Shown: positions 36,708 to 46,475 of the stretch, piece by piece
How positions within the stretch are numbered: position 1 is the stretch's first letter
Layout of the letters: the number at the start of each line of letters is the position of its first letter
Assembly (NCBI GenBank): GCA_029261355.1
Contig: JAJDBM010000024.1
Span: 372,001 to 436,000, forward strand
Source of the DNA: Nitrospirales bacterium
GTDB lineage: Bacteria; Nitrospirota; Nitrospiria; Nitrospirales; UBA8639
Direction of reading: 5' to 3'
Length of the DNA: 64,000 bases
Made by a program: the position numbers and the translations under genes
Notes under the pieces: model-generated
What the model was told of the DNA's origin: nothing
The model's input: only the letters and a program-made list of their open reading frames with translations
Databases searched by the model: none

Positions 36708-36861
36708 CATCCTTCTTCTCATAACTCATCATTTCACCACACACCACCTATTTAATCTGACAGCCCAAAACCACTGCAGATAGTAAAAACGGAAGTTGGC
36801 GTACAAAGTTTTTGTAGTTCTATGACCAACGTAAGACTCACATATTTGCATTCAGAACATT

Positions 36862-36880
36862 TGTAACATCTCTGATTACA
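36862..36880. promoter_or_regulatory. Inverted repeat TGTAA-N9-TTACA, site 2
   Basis: TGTAACATCTCTGATTACA keeps the outer five-base arms and the nine-base spacing of site 1 while the centre differs, as expected for a protein-binding site. It lies 173 bases upstream of the next small gene. Confidence 0.35.
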
Positions 36881-37052
36881 TTTCCTTCTGATCCTCCAGA
36901 ACAGCAGGAAGGAAAAGAGGTCCAATCCCAATCCTTTCAATCACTTCTGACGAGTCAATCAATTTCCCTTCTTCTACACACCAATCTTGCAGTTTCCATC
37001 TCATTAGAAATGCCTCGTATGTGACTAGAGTCAATGCCTTCCACCTCGCACT

Positions 37053-37307
37053 ATGACTACTGATGATGAACAGTTTATTTTCAAAAATACTATTCCGATC
37101 ATCCACGTCGACGCATTTCGGATCGGATATGACGCCTACAAATTCATTCTAGATCTTGGCTTAGTTGCACCCAATGATAGGTCAGCACAATTTCAAATGA
37201 GAGTAATTATTAGTCCGGACAATAGCAAAGATTTAACAGAACTATTGTTGGGATCCATAAGAGAATATGACAAATGGTACGGAAGGATTGACGTGAATGA
37301 CAAATAA
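37053..37307 (+). CDS. Small DUF3467-like protein
   Basis: An 84-residue soluble protein that follows the DUF3467 pattern: a hydrophobic strand start (IPIIHVDAFRIGYDAYKFIL DLG, residues 14-36), a middle RVIISPDNSKDLTELL segment, and an ending helix with IREYDKWYGRI. Function of the family is unknown. It is oriented with the following exported protein, 54 bases upstream of it, and may share a promoter with the island genes. Confidence 0.6.
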   Translation: MTTDDEQFIFKNTIPIIHVDAFRIGYDAYKFILDLGLVAPNDRSAQFQMRVIISPDNSKDLTELLLGSIREYDKWYGRIDVNDK

Positions 37308-37361
37308 GCATTTATATTTATTTCGCTAACTCCACTGCAAAGTAACTACAAAGGAGCCTTC

Positions 37362-38351
37362 ATGAAAAAAGTCATACCTATATTTTATGTGTTTCCACTT
37401 TGGATTATATTTTTAACCTCTACAGTCCTAGCTAATAATCCTCCAGAATACAAGGGGCCGGATGCCAAGGTGGTGCCAGAGGACACAGACTTGAAAATTC
37501 AAAAAATCTCAATCTTTGACCAAGATCATGACCTTAAAACTGTGAAACTCGAAGTCAAACGAGGGACTCTCACTGCTACTAAAGTAGGAAGCGTCAATTT
37601 GAGTGGAAAGGGGGAGAAAACCCTCTCTTTGTCCGTTCCTACACCATCAGCGACTTCGGAAAAGGAGATTAATGATACGTTAAAGTCTCTCGTCTATAAA
37701 GGAAAACTAAACTTTCACGGAGAAGACAAGCTTACCGTAACGAGTACTGACGCCAGGAATTCTGAAAGTACAAAGATCATTCCTATTACCGTTCTTCAGG
37801 TCAATGCTTCGTCCCAAACTTGTGATCCGCATAAGAAAACCACTGGAGGGGCACAAGGATTTGGAGGCAATTGGTCAGCTGGTCCCAGCCTGTCCTATTC
37901 TCTTATTCAATACAATCTCTCTGACAAAAAATCATCGCTCAATGCTCAAGCTGCTGGTGCTGGGATATCAATTAGATTCTATGATGACGACGAACTAACA
38001 AAGTTTGGAGAAAACTCTTTGAATTTACCAAGAAAAAATCCTGAAGACCCTTCGACCCCAATTGGAGCATCTAAATGGGCAGATGATACTGATATTAAGG
38101 ACGTTCCTTCAGAATGCCGCGCAGAAACTTATGAATTTAATAACGAAGAGAAGATCCATTCGTGGATTTCCTTTGCACCAACTGTGTATGCATTTCAAGA
38201 AAAGAACGCAGATAACCTTGGGGTACAACTCGCCCTTAATGTGGGGTTTTTAGATGATATCTTTACACTTGGCGCTGGATGGAATCTATCAGGAGACAAT
38301 GCTGGGGAGTGGTTTATCCTATTTGGACCGAGCATAGGGTTTGGATTTTGA
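37362..38351 (+). CDS. Exported protein with cadherin-like segment and outer-membrane-like end
   Basis: A 329-residue protein with a clear signal peptide (residues 1-24, cleavage near VLA-NN). Residues about 26-145 resemble one cadherin/tandem-repeat-type beta domain (PEDTDLKIQKISIFDQDHD, then LTVTSTDARNSESTK). Such domains usually occur in long repeat proteins; here there is a single unit. The rest (150-329) alternates short strands and ends in FGPSIGFGF, with a final aromatic residue as in outer-membrane beta proteins. AAGGAG precedes the ATG. It heads the run of exported hydrolases. No enzyme motif is visible. Confidence 0.6.
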   Translation: MKKVIPIFYVFPLWIIFLTSTVLANNPPEYKGPDAKVVPEDTDLKIQKISIFDQDHDLKTVKLEVKRGTLTATKVGSVNLSGKGEKTLSLSVPTPSATSEKEINDTLKSLVYKGKLNFHGEDKLTVTSTDARNSESTKIIPITVLQVNASSQTCDPHKKTTGGAQGFGGNWSAGPSLSYSLIQYNLSDKKSSLNAQAAGAGISIRFYDDDELTKFGENSLNLPRKNPEDPSTPIGASKWADDTDIKDVPSECRAETYEFNNEEKIHSWISFAPTVYAFQEKNADNLGVQLALNVGFLDDIFTLGAGWNLSGDNAGEWFILFGPSIGFGF

Positions 38352-38446
38352 AGAATCTGTGTTTACGAACGATCGTCTGTGGAACATTTAGAAAAGAATC
38401 ATCATCATGAGATCCTAAATCTACATATAAACAAGGCGTATAGAAC

Positions 38447-40216
38447 ATGAAGCGTTTTCATATTATTGAGTACGACAAATTTACACACCTTTTCATTAAA
38501 CTTAGCTTTTGTGTTTTAGTTATTTGCAGTTGTTTCAGCACGATTGGCTGCAACAAAGAAGTCTTAAAAAGGTCTGGGATACTTGAGCGCCACACCATCA
38601 TTGTTGACAAAACTGGTGCTCCTTATCTACCCATCGAACCCTCGAATTGTACTTCTGACGAAACATCATGTGACGATTCGAGGCAGTGGTCAACACAAGA
38701 AGAAGCAAGTTACCTGACCAACGCTTACGATGTGTATTTAGATAAACTCATCCAATCGGCCAAGACCAGCTTTCCTAACGGAAAACAAAAGAAACTGCTC
38801 GTTTTTATTCACGGAGGCCTAAATCGACAAGAAAGTAGTAATGAGAGAGCTAGCAAGCTGACTGAGCAGATCACGGCAGAAACGAGGGGAGAGTATTATC
38901 CAATATTCGTCAACTGGAACTCAGCGCTACTCAGTAGTTACGGTGAGCATCTTACAAGTGTTCGGCAAGGGAGAGCTGACCATTGGGCTTGGGCTACTTC
39001 ACCAACATATTTAGCAACAGACCTCGGACGTGGACTACTTCGAGCGCCGGCTGTATGGTGGTCTTTAGTAGGTAATGACCTAGCATCTACACCATCGAAC
39101 AAAGATAACTGGTTTTTTAATTTTTTCAATATCGCTCAAGACGAACGAGCTGCCAACAAGATCGCGGAAGACCTAAAAAATTCGCCTCCTAACGGAAATA
39201 TCAAATTTTGGCTTGGACCAACAGCCCCTTATACTTTCTGGAAGGACCAGCTACTCGGTCCAGCCACTACAGCCCTGACCTACCCTCTAAAATTCGCCTC
39301 CTCTCCTTGGATCGATGCACTAGGGAAAAGCGCTTGGGAGAACATGCTTCGTCGAACTGATCTTTTATTTCACACAGAACAAGAGTTTCGGAATAGTGAC
39401 CTACAGTTGAGAAATATTCAAGCAGAAACAGGTTCACCTAAAGGATATCAGAATACCCTAGACTCTCTACCACAGGAACTATTACCACGGATCAATGCAT
39501 GCAGGGCACTTGTCCAGCAAAAACCAGGCTTGTCTCATATAAAGCCCAACGGTGCTTTATCTATCTTTTTTCGAAAACTAGCTAAAGAAATTGGTAATGA
39601 CTACCCTAATTGGTCAATTACCCTTGTAGGGCATAGTATGGGAGCGATTATTGCGAATCATATTCTTCGCGATTTTGGAACTTGTCTACCCATAGACAAC
39701 ATCGTGTTTATGGCTGCAGCATCTACTATAAATAGCTATAAAGATAGCGTCATTCCATTTATGGAAATGCGTGTAAGGCAAAATCAGGACGTGCCTCAAG
39801 GAGTCTTCCACGGTCCAGACGAATCGATACCTAAAGTTTATCATCTCACGCTTCATGAACTTGCTGAAACCAGTGAAACTAATTTCTGGAATCTGCCGCC
39901 CACAGGATCTTTGCTTGTGTGGATCGACAATTTCTTATCAACTCCTAATACACCAATGGATCGGACATCCGGGCGGTTCACTAATCTCATGCTGTCTCTC
40001 CATACAACTCCAGACATAATCCGACGTCACATCTCTATTAAACGTTTCCCAGGTGGAGGTAGTAGCTTGGGGGGGACCAGTGACGGCATTCCTGAAAACC
40101 ACAGCGACTTCGCAGCAAGATTCAGATTCTGGGAAAAATCCTGTTGGGAAGTTCCCGTCGGAAATGATGACGGTGAGAAGTTTCAAAACGAAAAGAGTAA
40201 GAATTGTTTCTATTAA
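38447..40216 (+). CDS. Exported alpha/beta hydrolase of the HGGLN type
   Basis: A 589-residue predicted serine hydrolase. The N-terminus has a signal with lipoprotein-like cysteines (C29 or C35). The oxyanion-side motif VFIHGGLN lies at 119-126, and the nucleophile elbow GHSMG has S397. About 160 residues between them form a large, mostly helical insertion with aromatic stretches that may form a lid or a membrane-facing surface. The C-terminus has a cysteine pair (CW...C). Substrate is unknown; esterase or lipase activity is the likeliest guess. It is clearly related to the C-terminal half of the protein encoded at 49840-51669. Confidence 0.7.
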   Translation: MKRFHIIEYDKFTHLFIKLSFCVLVICSCFSTIGCNKEVLKRSGILERHTIIVDKTGAPYLPIEPSNCTSDETSCDDSRQWSTQEEASYLTNAYDVYLDKLIQSAKTSFPNGKQKKLLVFIHGGLNRQESSNERASKLTEQITAETRGEYYPIFVNWNSALLSSYGEHLTSVRQGRADHWAWATSPTYLATDLGRGLLRAPAVWWSLVGNDLASTPSNKDNWFFNFFNIAQDERAANKIAEDLKNSPPNGNIKFWLGPTAPYTFWKDQLLGPATTALTYPLKFASSPWIDALGKSAWENMLRRTDLLFHTEQEFRNSDLQLRNIQAETGSPKGYQNTLDSLPQELLPRINACRALVQQKPGLSHIKPNGALSIFFRKLAKEIGNDYPNWSITLVGHSMGAIIANHILRDFGTCLPIDNIVFMAAASTINSYKDSVIPFMEMRVRQNQDVPQGVFHGPDESIPKVYHLTLHELAETSETNFWNLPPTGSLLVWIDNFLSTPNTPMDRTSGRFTNLMLSLHTTPDIIRRHISIKRFPGGGSSLGGTSDGIPENHSDFAARFRFWEKSCWEVPVGNDDGEKFQNEKSKNCFY

Positions 40217-40494
40217 TTGTCTGTATGAACCACAGTGGTCAGGGGCATCTAATTATGGGGGGAGTGCCTGAGATATATCTACTTCAGGTACTTCGAATGT
40301 TGAATTTACCTCGATAGGTTGTCAAAGTTGTCCTGTCATTTTTGTAAGAGTTCAACAACCTATTTCTGCAATGTGGAGTGTATTAAGCCAAAATCTCAAG
40401 AACAAGTAAGCATACTAGTGAGGCAGGGCGGAAGAAAGTTTTCAAAAGTACAGAAGGATTACATCCTTTCATCATTTACTGCAAGGGGAAGGTT
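40217..40494. other. Intergenic region before the dihaem cytochrome
   Basis: About 280 bases. No gene, strong hairpin or recognised site was found, apart from an AGGGGAAGG ribosome site just before the next ATG. Confidence 0.4.
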
Positions 40495-42252
40495 ATGAAC
40501 CACAAAGTAACGATTTTTCTCGTCATATTGTTATTTACTACCGGTTGCGGAAAAACAACTCCAGCCCTTGAACTAACTTATTTGGATCAGGGTTGGAACA
40601 AAGAAAATAATTTTCGGGAACTGTCTTATTACACCACCCAAGGTTCTCGATTAATCCCCTACAAATGGTTTCTGGCGTTAGAGCAGCACGATAGCGATAA
40701 ACCGTTTAAAGACCCCAGACATATTGAAAGCTTGGGTTTTCTTACGCCATCTGCAGAAGAACTCAAATCATATAGAGGTCTGAATCAAGATGGCCTTCCT
40801 ATAGGATTTGTCAAAGACAAACCTGCATTTGATCCGGGGGATCGGAACAAATTCGACGAAATGGAATTTATGGGCTTCAATTGTTCGACCTGCCACACGG
40901 GGCAGATCAATTATAAAGGTAAGGCCATTCGGATTGATGGTGGACCGACGATAGCCGATCTACAAACTTTTCTTAAGAGAATGGATAAAGCTCTTACTAA
41001 CACCTTAAATAACCCTGAAAAGTTTAAACGCTTTGCAGGAAAAGTGCTAAAGCGGAATAACGTAAAAATAGAGGAACTAAAAGAAAAGTTGAAGACATTT
41101 AGCGATTCCTTCTCTGGGATGGTGAAGAGAAGCGTCACACCAGACCCTGAAGGTACGGGAAAAACATCGCGCTACGGTTATGCCAGATTGGATGCTTTTG
41201 GGGGCATTCTAAATGAGGTCGCCCATGCTTTAAATAAAAACACAGATGGGGAACCTCCGAATGCCCCGGTGAGTTACCCTTTCATCTGGGATGCGCCACA
41301 ACTGGAATGGGTGCAGTGGAACGGGGCTGTCAATAATCCGATTGCTCGTAATGCTGGAGAAGTCGTGGGAGTTTTTGGCGATATCACAGCCCACAACGGC
41401 AATCCTTTTTTTAGCTCTAGTGCTCATTTACCAAACTTGTTTCTATTGGAAGAATGGTTGAAGGATTTAAATTCTCCAAGGTGGCCACAAGACATCTTAC
41501 CGAAATTCGATGCTGATAAAGTGAAACGAGGGGAAGAGATTTACAAGGAAGGAGGAAGGAAGGATCAAGGCAAAAAATACAAAGGTTGTATAGGTTGTCA
41601 TTCCCTACCATCTAAGGAACCTGATTCCCAAAAAGGGTGGACGCCCAAAGGAAAGTACCCTGCCGATACTGAAAAACAATTTATCAAGATAAAAATGATC
41701 CATGTAGATAAAGTTGGGACCGATCCGTTGATGGCAACAAACTTTGCAACCCGCAACATTGACGTAGGGCCACTTGCCCAAGTTTTTGGAAATAAAAAGT
41801 CGGCTCTTTCCGTGCTTAGTACGTTTGTGACGCTCACGATCAAAGATCATTTAGGAAAGCTTACACCTCAGGAGAGACATGAATATACCGGTTATCGTCT
41901 TCCTGCCACAAAATCCCCGAGTGAGGAACTCTACGAGTTAAAAGCATACAAAGCGCGCCCGCTGAATGGCATTTGGGCCACAGCCCCCTATTTGCATAAT
42001 GGGTCGATTCCCAACCTCTATCAACTCTTGTTCCCAAGTCAACGAGACTCAAAGTTCTGTGTTGGTAGCCAAGAATTTGACCCGAAAAATATCGGGTTCA
42101 AGTTCAAGCCAAGTAAGAGCGGTAAATGTGGCAAAAACTCCACGTTATTCGATACCACACTAACAGGCAACTGGAATACCGGACATAATTATGCCAAAGA
42201 TCTTGACGATGACGAACGAATGGACCTTCTCGAGTATCTGAAAACTTTATGA
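40495..42252 (+). CDS. Dihaem cytochrome c, RoxA-like / dihaem peroxidase superfamily
   Basis: A 585-residue exported c-type cytochrome with a lipoprotein-like signal (C18). Two haem-attachment motifs are present: CSTCH (130-134) and CIGCH (365-369). The WVQWNGAVNNP stretch (about 272-282) and the ending YKARPLNGIWATAPYLHNGS are typical of the RoxA/RoxB branch, which contains rubber oxygenases that cleave polyisoprene double bonds with O2, and of related 'dihaem peroxidase'-annotated proteins. The pocket residues are not sufficient to choose dioxygenase over peroxidase. Its neighbours are lipases and a catalase-related protein, which suits oxidation of an unsaturated lipid or polymer in the periplasm. 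Strong ribosome site (GGGGAAGG). Confidence 0.8.
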   Translation: MNHKVTIFLVILLFTTGCGKTTPALELTYLDQGWNKENNFRELSYYTTQGSRLIPYKWFLALEQHDSDKPFKDPRHIESLGFLTPSAEELKSYRGLNQDGLPIGFVKDKPAFDPGDRNKFDEMEFMGFNCSTCHTGQINYKGKAIRIDGGPTIADLQTFLKRMDKALTNTLNNPEKFKRFAGKVLKRNNVKIEELKEKLKTFSDSFSGMVKRSVTPDPEGTGKTSRYGYARLDAFGGILNEVAHALNKNTDGEPPNAPVSYPFIWDAPQLEWVQWNGAVNNPIARNAGEVVGVFGDITAHNGNPFFSSSAHLPNLFLLEEWLKDLNSPRWPQDILPKFDADKVKRGEEIYKEGGRKDQGKKYKGCIGCHSLPSKEPDSQKGWTPKGKYPADTEKQFIKIKMIHVDKVGTDPLMATNFATRNIDVGPLAQVFGNKKSALSVLSTFVTLTIKDHLGKLTPQERHEYTGYRLPATKSPSEELYELKAYKARPLNGIWATAPYLHNGSIPNLYQLLFPSQRDSKFCVGSQEFDPKNIGFKFKPSKSGKCGKNSTLFDTTLTGNWNTGHNYAKDLDDDERMDLLEYLKTL

Positions 42253-42400
42253 AGCCCAAGAACTAGCGAATTCTTTACTCTTCGAGAAAAGAAAAGGGCA
42301 ATTACGTTTGGGAATAATTGGATTCTTGATCAGAGGAAAAGGATCAGCAAGATTGAGACGAAAAAGGATATGAGCACATTGGAACTAATGTGAATTATCT

Positions 42401-43390
42401 GTGAATTTTAAAAATCAGATATGGAAATGCTTGCTGTTCCTTGGCATCTTGTTAATAGCAGGAATGGAGTACGACATGTTATTTGGCCAGGCAGAAAATG
42501 AAGTGCTAATCCGTGAGCCAGATACACGAAGCTACAGTCCATCAGTTCACGCATCTACGACGGCCATTCCATCTTGGGAATATGCCGTACTGAGCGGAAA
42601 TAGTTATCTCAACTATTGGCCAGGCATTGAAGACCCAGCGCCTTGGAAAGCGGTGAAAGGTAAACTCCCTCAAGAAGGTTATTGGGAAGAATGGACAGAC
42701 TTTTCAAAAGACACAGACCTTAGTACGGCGGCAGATTTCGTTGGTCTCTATGGCGAAGTATGGGAGAAGAAGTCCTCATCACCTCGGATAATCGCAGTTG
42801 TCTTTAGAGGCACTGACGCAAGTTTGAAAGATTGGCGCTCAAATCTGCGATGGATTCTGAGGTTTGTTCCTTTCTATTCATTCATGGAAGACCAATATTC
42901 GGTCGTGGCAAATGAATTCTCAAACACATTCCTTAATCATCTTGCCAAGAAAATGAGTGCCACAAATGGTGCAGAATATACAGGGGTTCAGATCATAGCA
43001 ACTGGGCACTCGCTCGGAGGTGGACTTGCTCAACACTTCGCCTACGCTCTTCCTGGTCGCGTACTAAGCGATGGAAGCGAGGCGCCTAGAGTGTCTCAGG
43101 TATATGCATTAGACCCATCCCCAGTTACTGGCTGGTTCAGTGTGAAAGATATAGACCAGCGCAACATCAATGTCAGTAGCCTAAAGGTTGACCGCGCTTT
43201 TGAACATGGGGAATTCTTGGCCTACATTCGTTTGTTGCTCAGCTTTGTGAATCCACCGCCTAAATGGGTACGAGAAGTTCGATACAACTTTGTGAAGTCA
43301 GCGAATCCGTTTACAAGCCACTCTCCCAGAATCCTGGCTCGCGGCTTAATGAAATACGGGAAACAGAAACAAATTCAGAACCGTAGATAA
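42401..43390 (+). CDS. Exported class 3 (fungal-type) lipase
   Basis: A 329-residue lipase of the class 3 fold. A signal or anchor helix covers residues about 8-24. VVFRGTDASLKDWRSN (about 133-148) is the oxyanion motif of this family. The nucleophile elbow TGHSLGGGLA has S204. A following aspartate and histidine (D235 region; H316 in SHSPRIL) can complete the triad. The start is GTG at 42401. The family hydrolyses acylglycerols or phospholipids. It is placed between the dihaem cytochrome and the catalase-related gene, about 150 and 100 bases away, probably with its own promoter or a loose operon. Confidence 0.8.
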   Translation: MNFKNQIWKCLLFLGILLIAGMEYDMLFGQAENEVLIREPDTRSYSPSVHASTTAIPSWEYAVLSGNSYLNYWPGIEDPAPWKAVKGKLPQEGYWEEWTDFSKDTDLSTAADFVGLYGEVWEKKSSSPRIIAVVFRGTDASLKDWRSNLRWILRFVPFYSFMEDQYSVVANEFSNTFLNHLAKKMSATNGAEYTGVQIIATGHSLGGGLAQHFAYALPGRVLSDGSEAPRVSQVYALDPSPVTGWFSVKDIDQRNINVSSLKVDRAFEHGEFLAYIRLLLSFVNPPPKWVREVRYNFVKSANPFTSHSPRILARGLMKYGKQKQIQNRR

Positions 43391-43487
43391 GAACTCAAAT
43401 ATATTTTCGCCATGCAAATATAAATATAAGATCCAGGTCTCGTAGAGGCGAAATAATTTTAATTGTTTTCATGAAAGGAGACATGCC

Positions 43488-44696
43488 TTGTCAAATAAAA
43501 CAAATCAAATAGCTTTGACAATTCTTGCGGTATCAGGCCTCCTTGCCCTGAGCGCATGTCATAGTTCGATTGGGAACTATGAGGCCTATACCAAGACGCC
43601 GATTATCATCACTTTTGAAAAGCTTCCCCAAGGTGAAAGAGATGATATAGCCATAATTGCAGATGCTCAATCACAACTGCATAAGAAACGTTATACCGAC
43701 CAAAACGCCAGGAAACTTAGAAATGTTCACCCTAAAGCTCACGGATGTGTGAATGCCACTTTCACCATTGACCCAAACATTAAAAAGGAATTTCAAGTAG
43801 GGTTGTTTTCTAAGCCAGGACATAAATTTGAGAATGTCAAAATCCGATATTCTAACGCGACTGGGATTATAAATTCAGATGTAGATGCCCGTAAGCTGAG
43901 TAGAAGCAGAGGAATGGCTATTCAAATACCGAATGTTAAGGGAACGGTAGGAAGAGTAATTGAAGTTCCTGGTAAAACTGGAAGTCAGGATTTTTTAATG
44001 ATCAATCAACCAGTTTTTGCGATAAAGAATGCGGAAGATTACCTTGAGCTGACAAATCTTCAACTCGATAAAAATATACAAAACCCAGTAGAAACATTTT
44101 TAGGGACATTAGATAAAGAAGGTAAACAAAGAAAACGAGAAGGGCAAATCGTTAAGTCTGTTGTTACAACACCGCTTTCAAATCCTTTAGAGGCGCAATA
44201 TTTTTCTGGAGCTCCATTTTCATTTGGGAAAGACCGTGTGATGAAATTTTCTGCAAAACCCTGTAATACACCACCTACACAAAATATCCCTAATAATCCA
44301 TCTGATGATTATCTCCGTCAAGCCATGAAAAAGCATCTTGAACCGAATAACGGTACCGAAGCATGTTTTGATTTTCTTCTACAAGTTCCACCTATACCGG
44401 TGCCATATAAACGGGATGATTTTGGGATAGAAGATGCGACATTTGAATGGATAGATGATGGCGAAGGTAGCCTCATTGGAGAATTCCCTGGGAAATCACG
44501 AAAGGGCATTCCCTATGAAAAAGTAGCGGAAATAAGAATACCTAAACAAGACTTTGACACCCGGGACCTGGACGAAGCTTGCGAAGCACTAGAACTCAAC
44601 CCATGGCATTCTTTGGTGGAACATCAACCCTTGGGAGGTATTAATCGATTACGTAATCCCGTTTATTCAGAATCTGCCAAAGGACGAAAAAAGTAG
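43488..44696 (+). CDS. Catalase-related haem lipoprotein (y4iL-like family)
   Basis: A 402-residue protein of the catalase-like haem family near y4iL. It has a lipoprotein signal (LSAC, C24). The distal haem region shows VHPKAHGCVNATF (about 78-90), with the distal His and a following Asn-containing IRYSNATG. SRGMAIQIP and QDFLMINQPVF follow, then the proximal region QYFSGAPFSFGKDRVMKFS and the typical ending NPWHSLVEHQPLGGINRLR. Members of this broad group include allene oxide synthase-type enzymes acting on fatty acid hydroperoxides, and most are uncharacterised. TTG start with AAAGGAG seven bases before it. It probably faces the periplasm, tethered by lipid. Confidence 0.8.
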   Translation: MSNKTNQIALTILAVSGLLALSACHSSIGNYEAYTKTPIIITFEKLPQGERDDIAIIADAQSQLHKKRYTDQNARKLRNVHPKAHGCVNATFTIDPNIKKEFQVGLFSKPGHKFENVKIRYSNATGIINSDVDARKLSRSRGMAIQIPNVKGTVGRVIEVPGKTGSQDFLMINQPVFAIKNAEDYLELTNLQLDKNIQNPVETFLGTLDKEGKQRKREGQIVKSVVTTPLSNPLEAQYFSGAPFSFGKDRVMKFSAKPCNTPPTQNIPNNPSDDYLRQAMKKHLEPNNGTEACFDFLLQVPPIPVPYKRDDFGIEDATFEWIDDGEGSLIGEFPGKSRKGIPYEKVAEIRIPKQDFDTRDLDEACEALELNPWHSLVEHQPLGGINRLRNPVYSESAKGRKK

Positions 44697-44945
44697 CTGC
44701 GAAACTCTTACGTTTTCGTCCTCGAGGAAATCTAGTCTTTATAAGTACAGACCTATACCTTTGCCAGCATGAATAAAGATCCCCGTGGCAAGTCCACGGG
44801 GAATCGCAATGAAATTTTGAATATTGCATTTTCCTTCTTGTGCTACGCTCAGCCATCTCCAAAAAGTAGATTATCTACTTAATGAAATTCTTCACAACTG
44901 CAAGAGCAGGGGTTCATTAATTCCCTGTTATCATGTTGCTTAGCT

Positions 44946-46475
44946 ATGGAGGTCAACGAAAAACCAATGCACAGGAAATTAGTCTTTCTCGTATTCGTGA
45001 TTATGCTAGTTGCCATTTTCTCGGGATGTTCACCTACACATCGATATCCTTATATCATTGACGTAAGGAGCATTAACCCACAAGAGAATAAGGGACTACA
45101 GCCAAAACAGCCTCAGAGAGGGAACCCGACTAACGTCGATACGTGTAACCCAAAACTTCGCAAGTGTAAATTAATAGTGTTCGTTCATGGTGTCCTGGGA
45201 AATGGAGAAACCACTTGGGGGGACTTAAAAATAAAAGACGGAAAATCATGGCCAATGTTGATAAAAAATGATTCTCCCGATTTCAATGCATTTGACATCT
45301 ATTCATTTTCGTACGAAACCAATCTCGTATCCTATAGCTCAAACATTACGGAAATTTCTAATCAGTTACAACAATCTCTTGAAAATCAGAAAGTATTTCA
45401 GCACTACTCGCAGATTCATTTTGTCACTCATAGTATGGGCGGTTTAGTCGCAAAACGCATGCTTATTAACCTCCATCAGGCAGGTGAAAATGAAAAACTA
45501 GATCAGGTCCGTACGGTATTTTTTATTGGAACTCCTGCACATGGCTCATTTTGGGCCAATGTAGTCAACATATTCAGCCTTAATCCACAGTTTAATAATA
45601 TGAGGTCCGAAGACATAAATGCCTATATTCAGACTGTAGCAGGAGATTGGGCTACTTTAAGGCGTGCTCGAAAAATCAGTCGGCCGTATTGGCCCTTCCC
45701 AGCAATCTATTGCGCTCATGAAACCAAGTCTACTTATGGACTTAATATCGTCGATAGAACCCATCGTGAACACAATTGTGATAAAAATTCCCTATCCCTT
45801 GATGCAGATCATTTACAAATAGTCAAACCCCGCTGGACGACAGAAGAACCCTATCCATGGGTAAAACGTTTGATTCTAGAGGCTTCTGAAAAGAAAGGAA
45901 TTACCAATAATCGAATAGTTCTTATGGATTCTAGCTTTGAACACAATGTTTATGACCATGCGTCAAAGGCCGAGGGACGCACTAATGCTGACGATATCGA
46001 TGACATTTTCAAAAAATACAAATTACCAATTAGAGTCACAAAGGAACTCACAAACAACTCTTGGAGTAGATATGTGGACATTCGTGAGATGGCGCCTGCT
46101 TTAATAATTATCCACTATTCGGCCTTCGAAAAACAGACGACATGTAGTGATAGAACCCGCCGCTTCCGTACCTTTATGAAAGAAATGAAAAGAAGCAATA
46201 TTAAGTTTTTGATCTACTCACGCGCACTATCTAAGGAAAAAAGTCACGCAGGCTTTGCTGATTGCAAGGACGATTTATCTGATGTGATCGGTGACATAAA
46301 AACGGCATACGGCAATCAACGAGTAAAATTCATCAACATAGACAAGCCACGTACAGAAATAAATAATAGAGATGAAACCTTCAAAGACACCGTAACCGCT
46401 CATAATTTAGTGTGTGAAGTTAGAAATTTATTACAGCTACAAGTTAAGACAGACTGCAAGGTTACCTCTCAGTAA
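44946..46475 (+). CDS. Lipoprotein with lipase-like domain and unknown C-terminal domain
   Basis: A 509-residue exported protein. Lipoprotein signal ends at C28 (IFSGC); the better start may be ATG 44967, which begins right before the signal helix. Residues about 75-250 form an alpha/beta-hydrolase domain: VFVHGVLGNGETTWGDL (oxyanion side) and THSMGGLVAKR with S163, followed by FIGTPAHGS as in PGAP1/lipase-type proteins. Residues about 320-509 form a separate domain starting VLMDSSFEHNVYD, with alternating strands and helices (ALIIIHYSA; IKFLIYSRAL; VKFINIDKP) of receiver/flavodoxin-like order, which I do not recognise. Fusion of a lipase with such a domain is unusual. Confidence 0.7.
   Translation: MEVNEKPMHRKLVFLVFVIMLVAIFSGCSPTHRYPYIIDVRSINPQENKGLQPKQPQRGNPTNVDTCNPKLRKCKLIVFVHGVLGNGETTWGDLKIKDGKSWPMLIKNDSPDFNAFDIYSFSYETNLVSYSSNITEISNQLQQSLENQKVFQHYSQIHFVTHSMGGLVAKRMLINLHQAGENEKLDQVRTVFFIGTPAHGSFWANVVNIFSLNPQFNNMRSEDINAYIQTVAGDWATLRRARKISRPYWPFPAIYCAHETKSTYGLNIVDRTHREHNCDKNSLSLDADHLQIVKPRWTTEEPYPWVKRLILEASEKKGITNNRIVLMDSSFEHNVYDHASKAEGRTNADDIDDIFKKYKLPIRVTKELTNNSWSRYVDIREMAPALIIIHYSAFEKQTTCSDRTRRFRTFMKEMKRSNIKFLIYSRALSKEKSHAGFADCKDDLSDVIGDIKTAYGNQRVKFINIDKPRTEINNRDETFKDTVTAHNLVCEVRNLLQLQVKTDCKVTSQ

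Larger units (their letters stand above)
36672..37052. other. Intergenic region with paired inverted repeats
   Basis: About 380 bases between the regulator and a small downstream gene. It holds two sites of the form TGTAA-N9-TTACA, listed separately. I see no convincing -24/-12 sigma-54 promoter and no gene. Confidence 0.5.
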
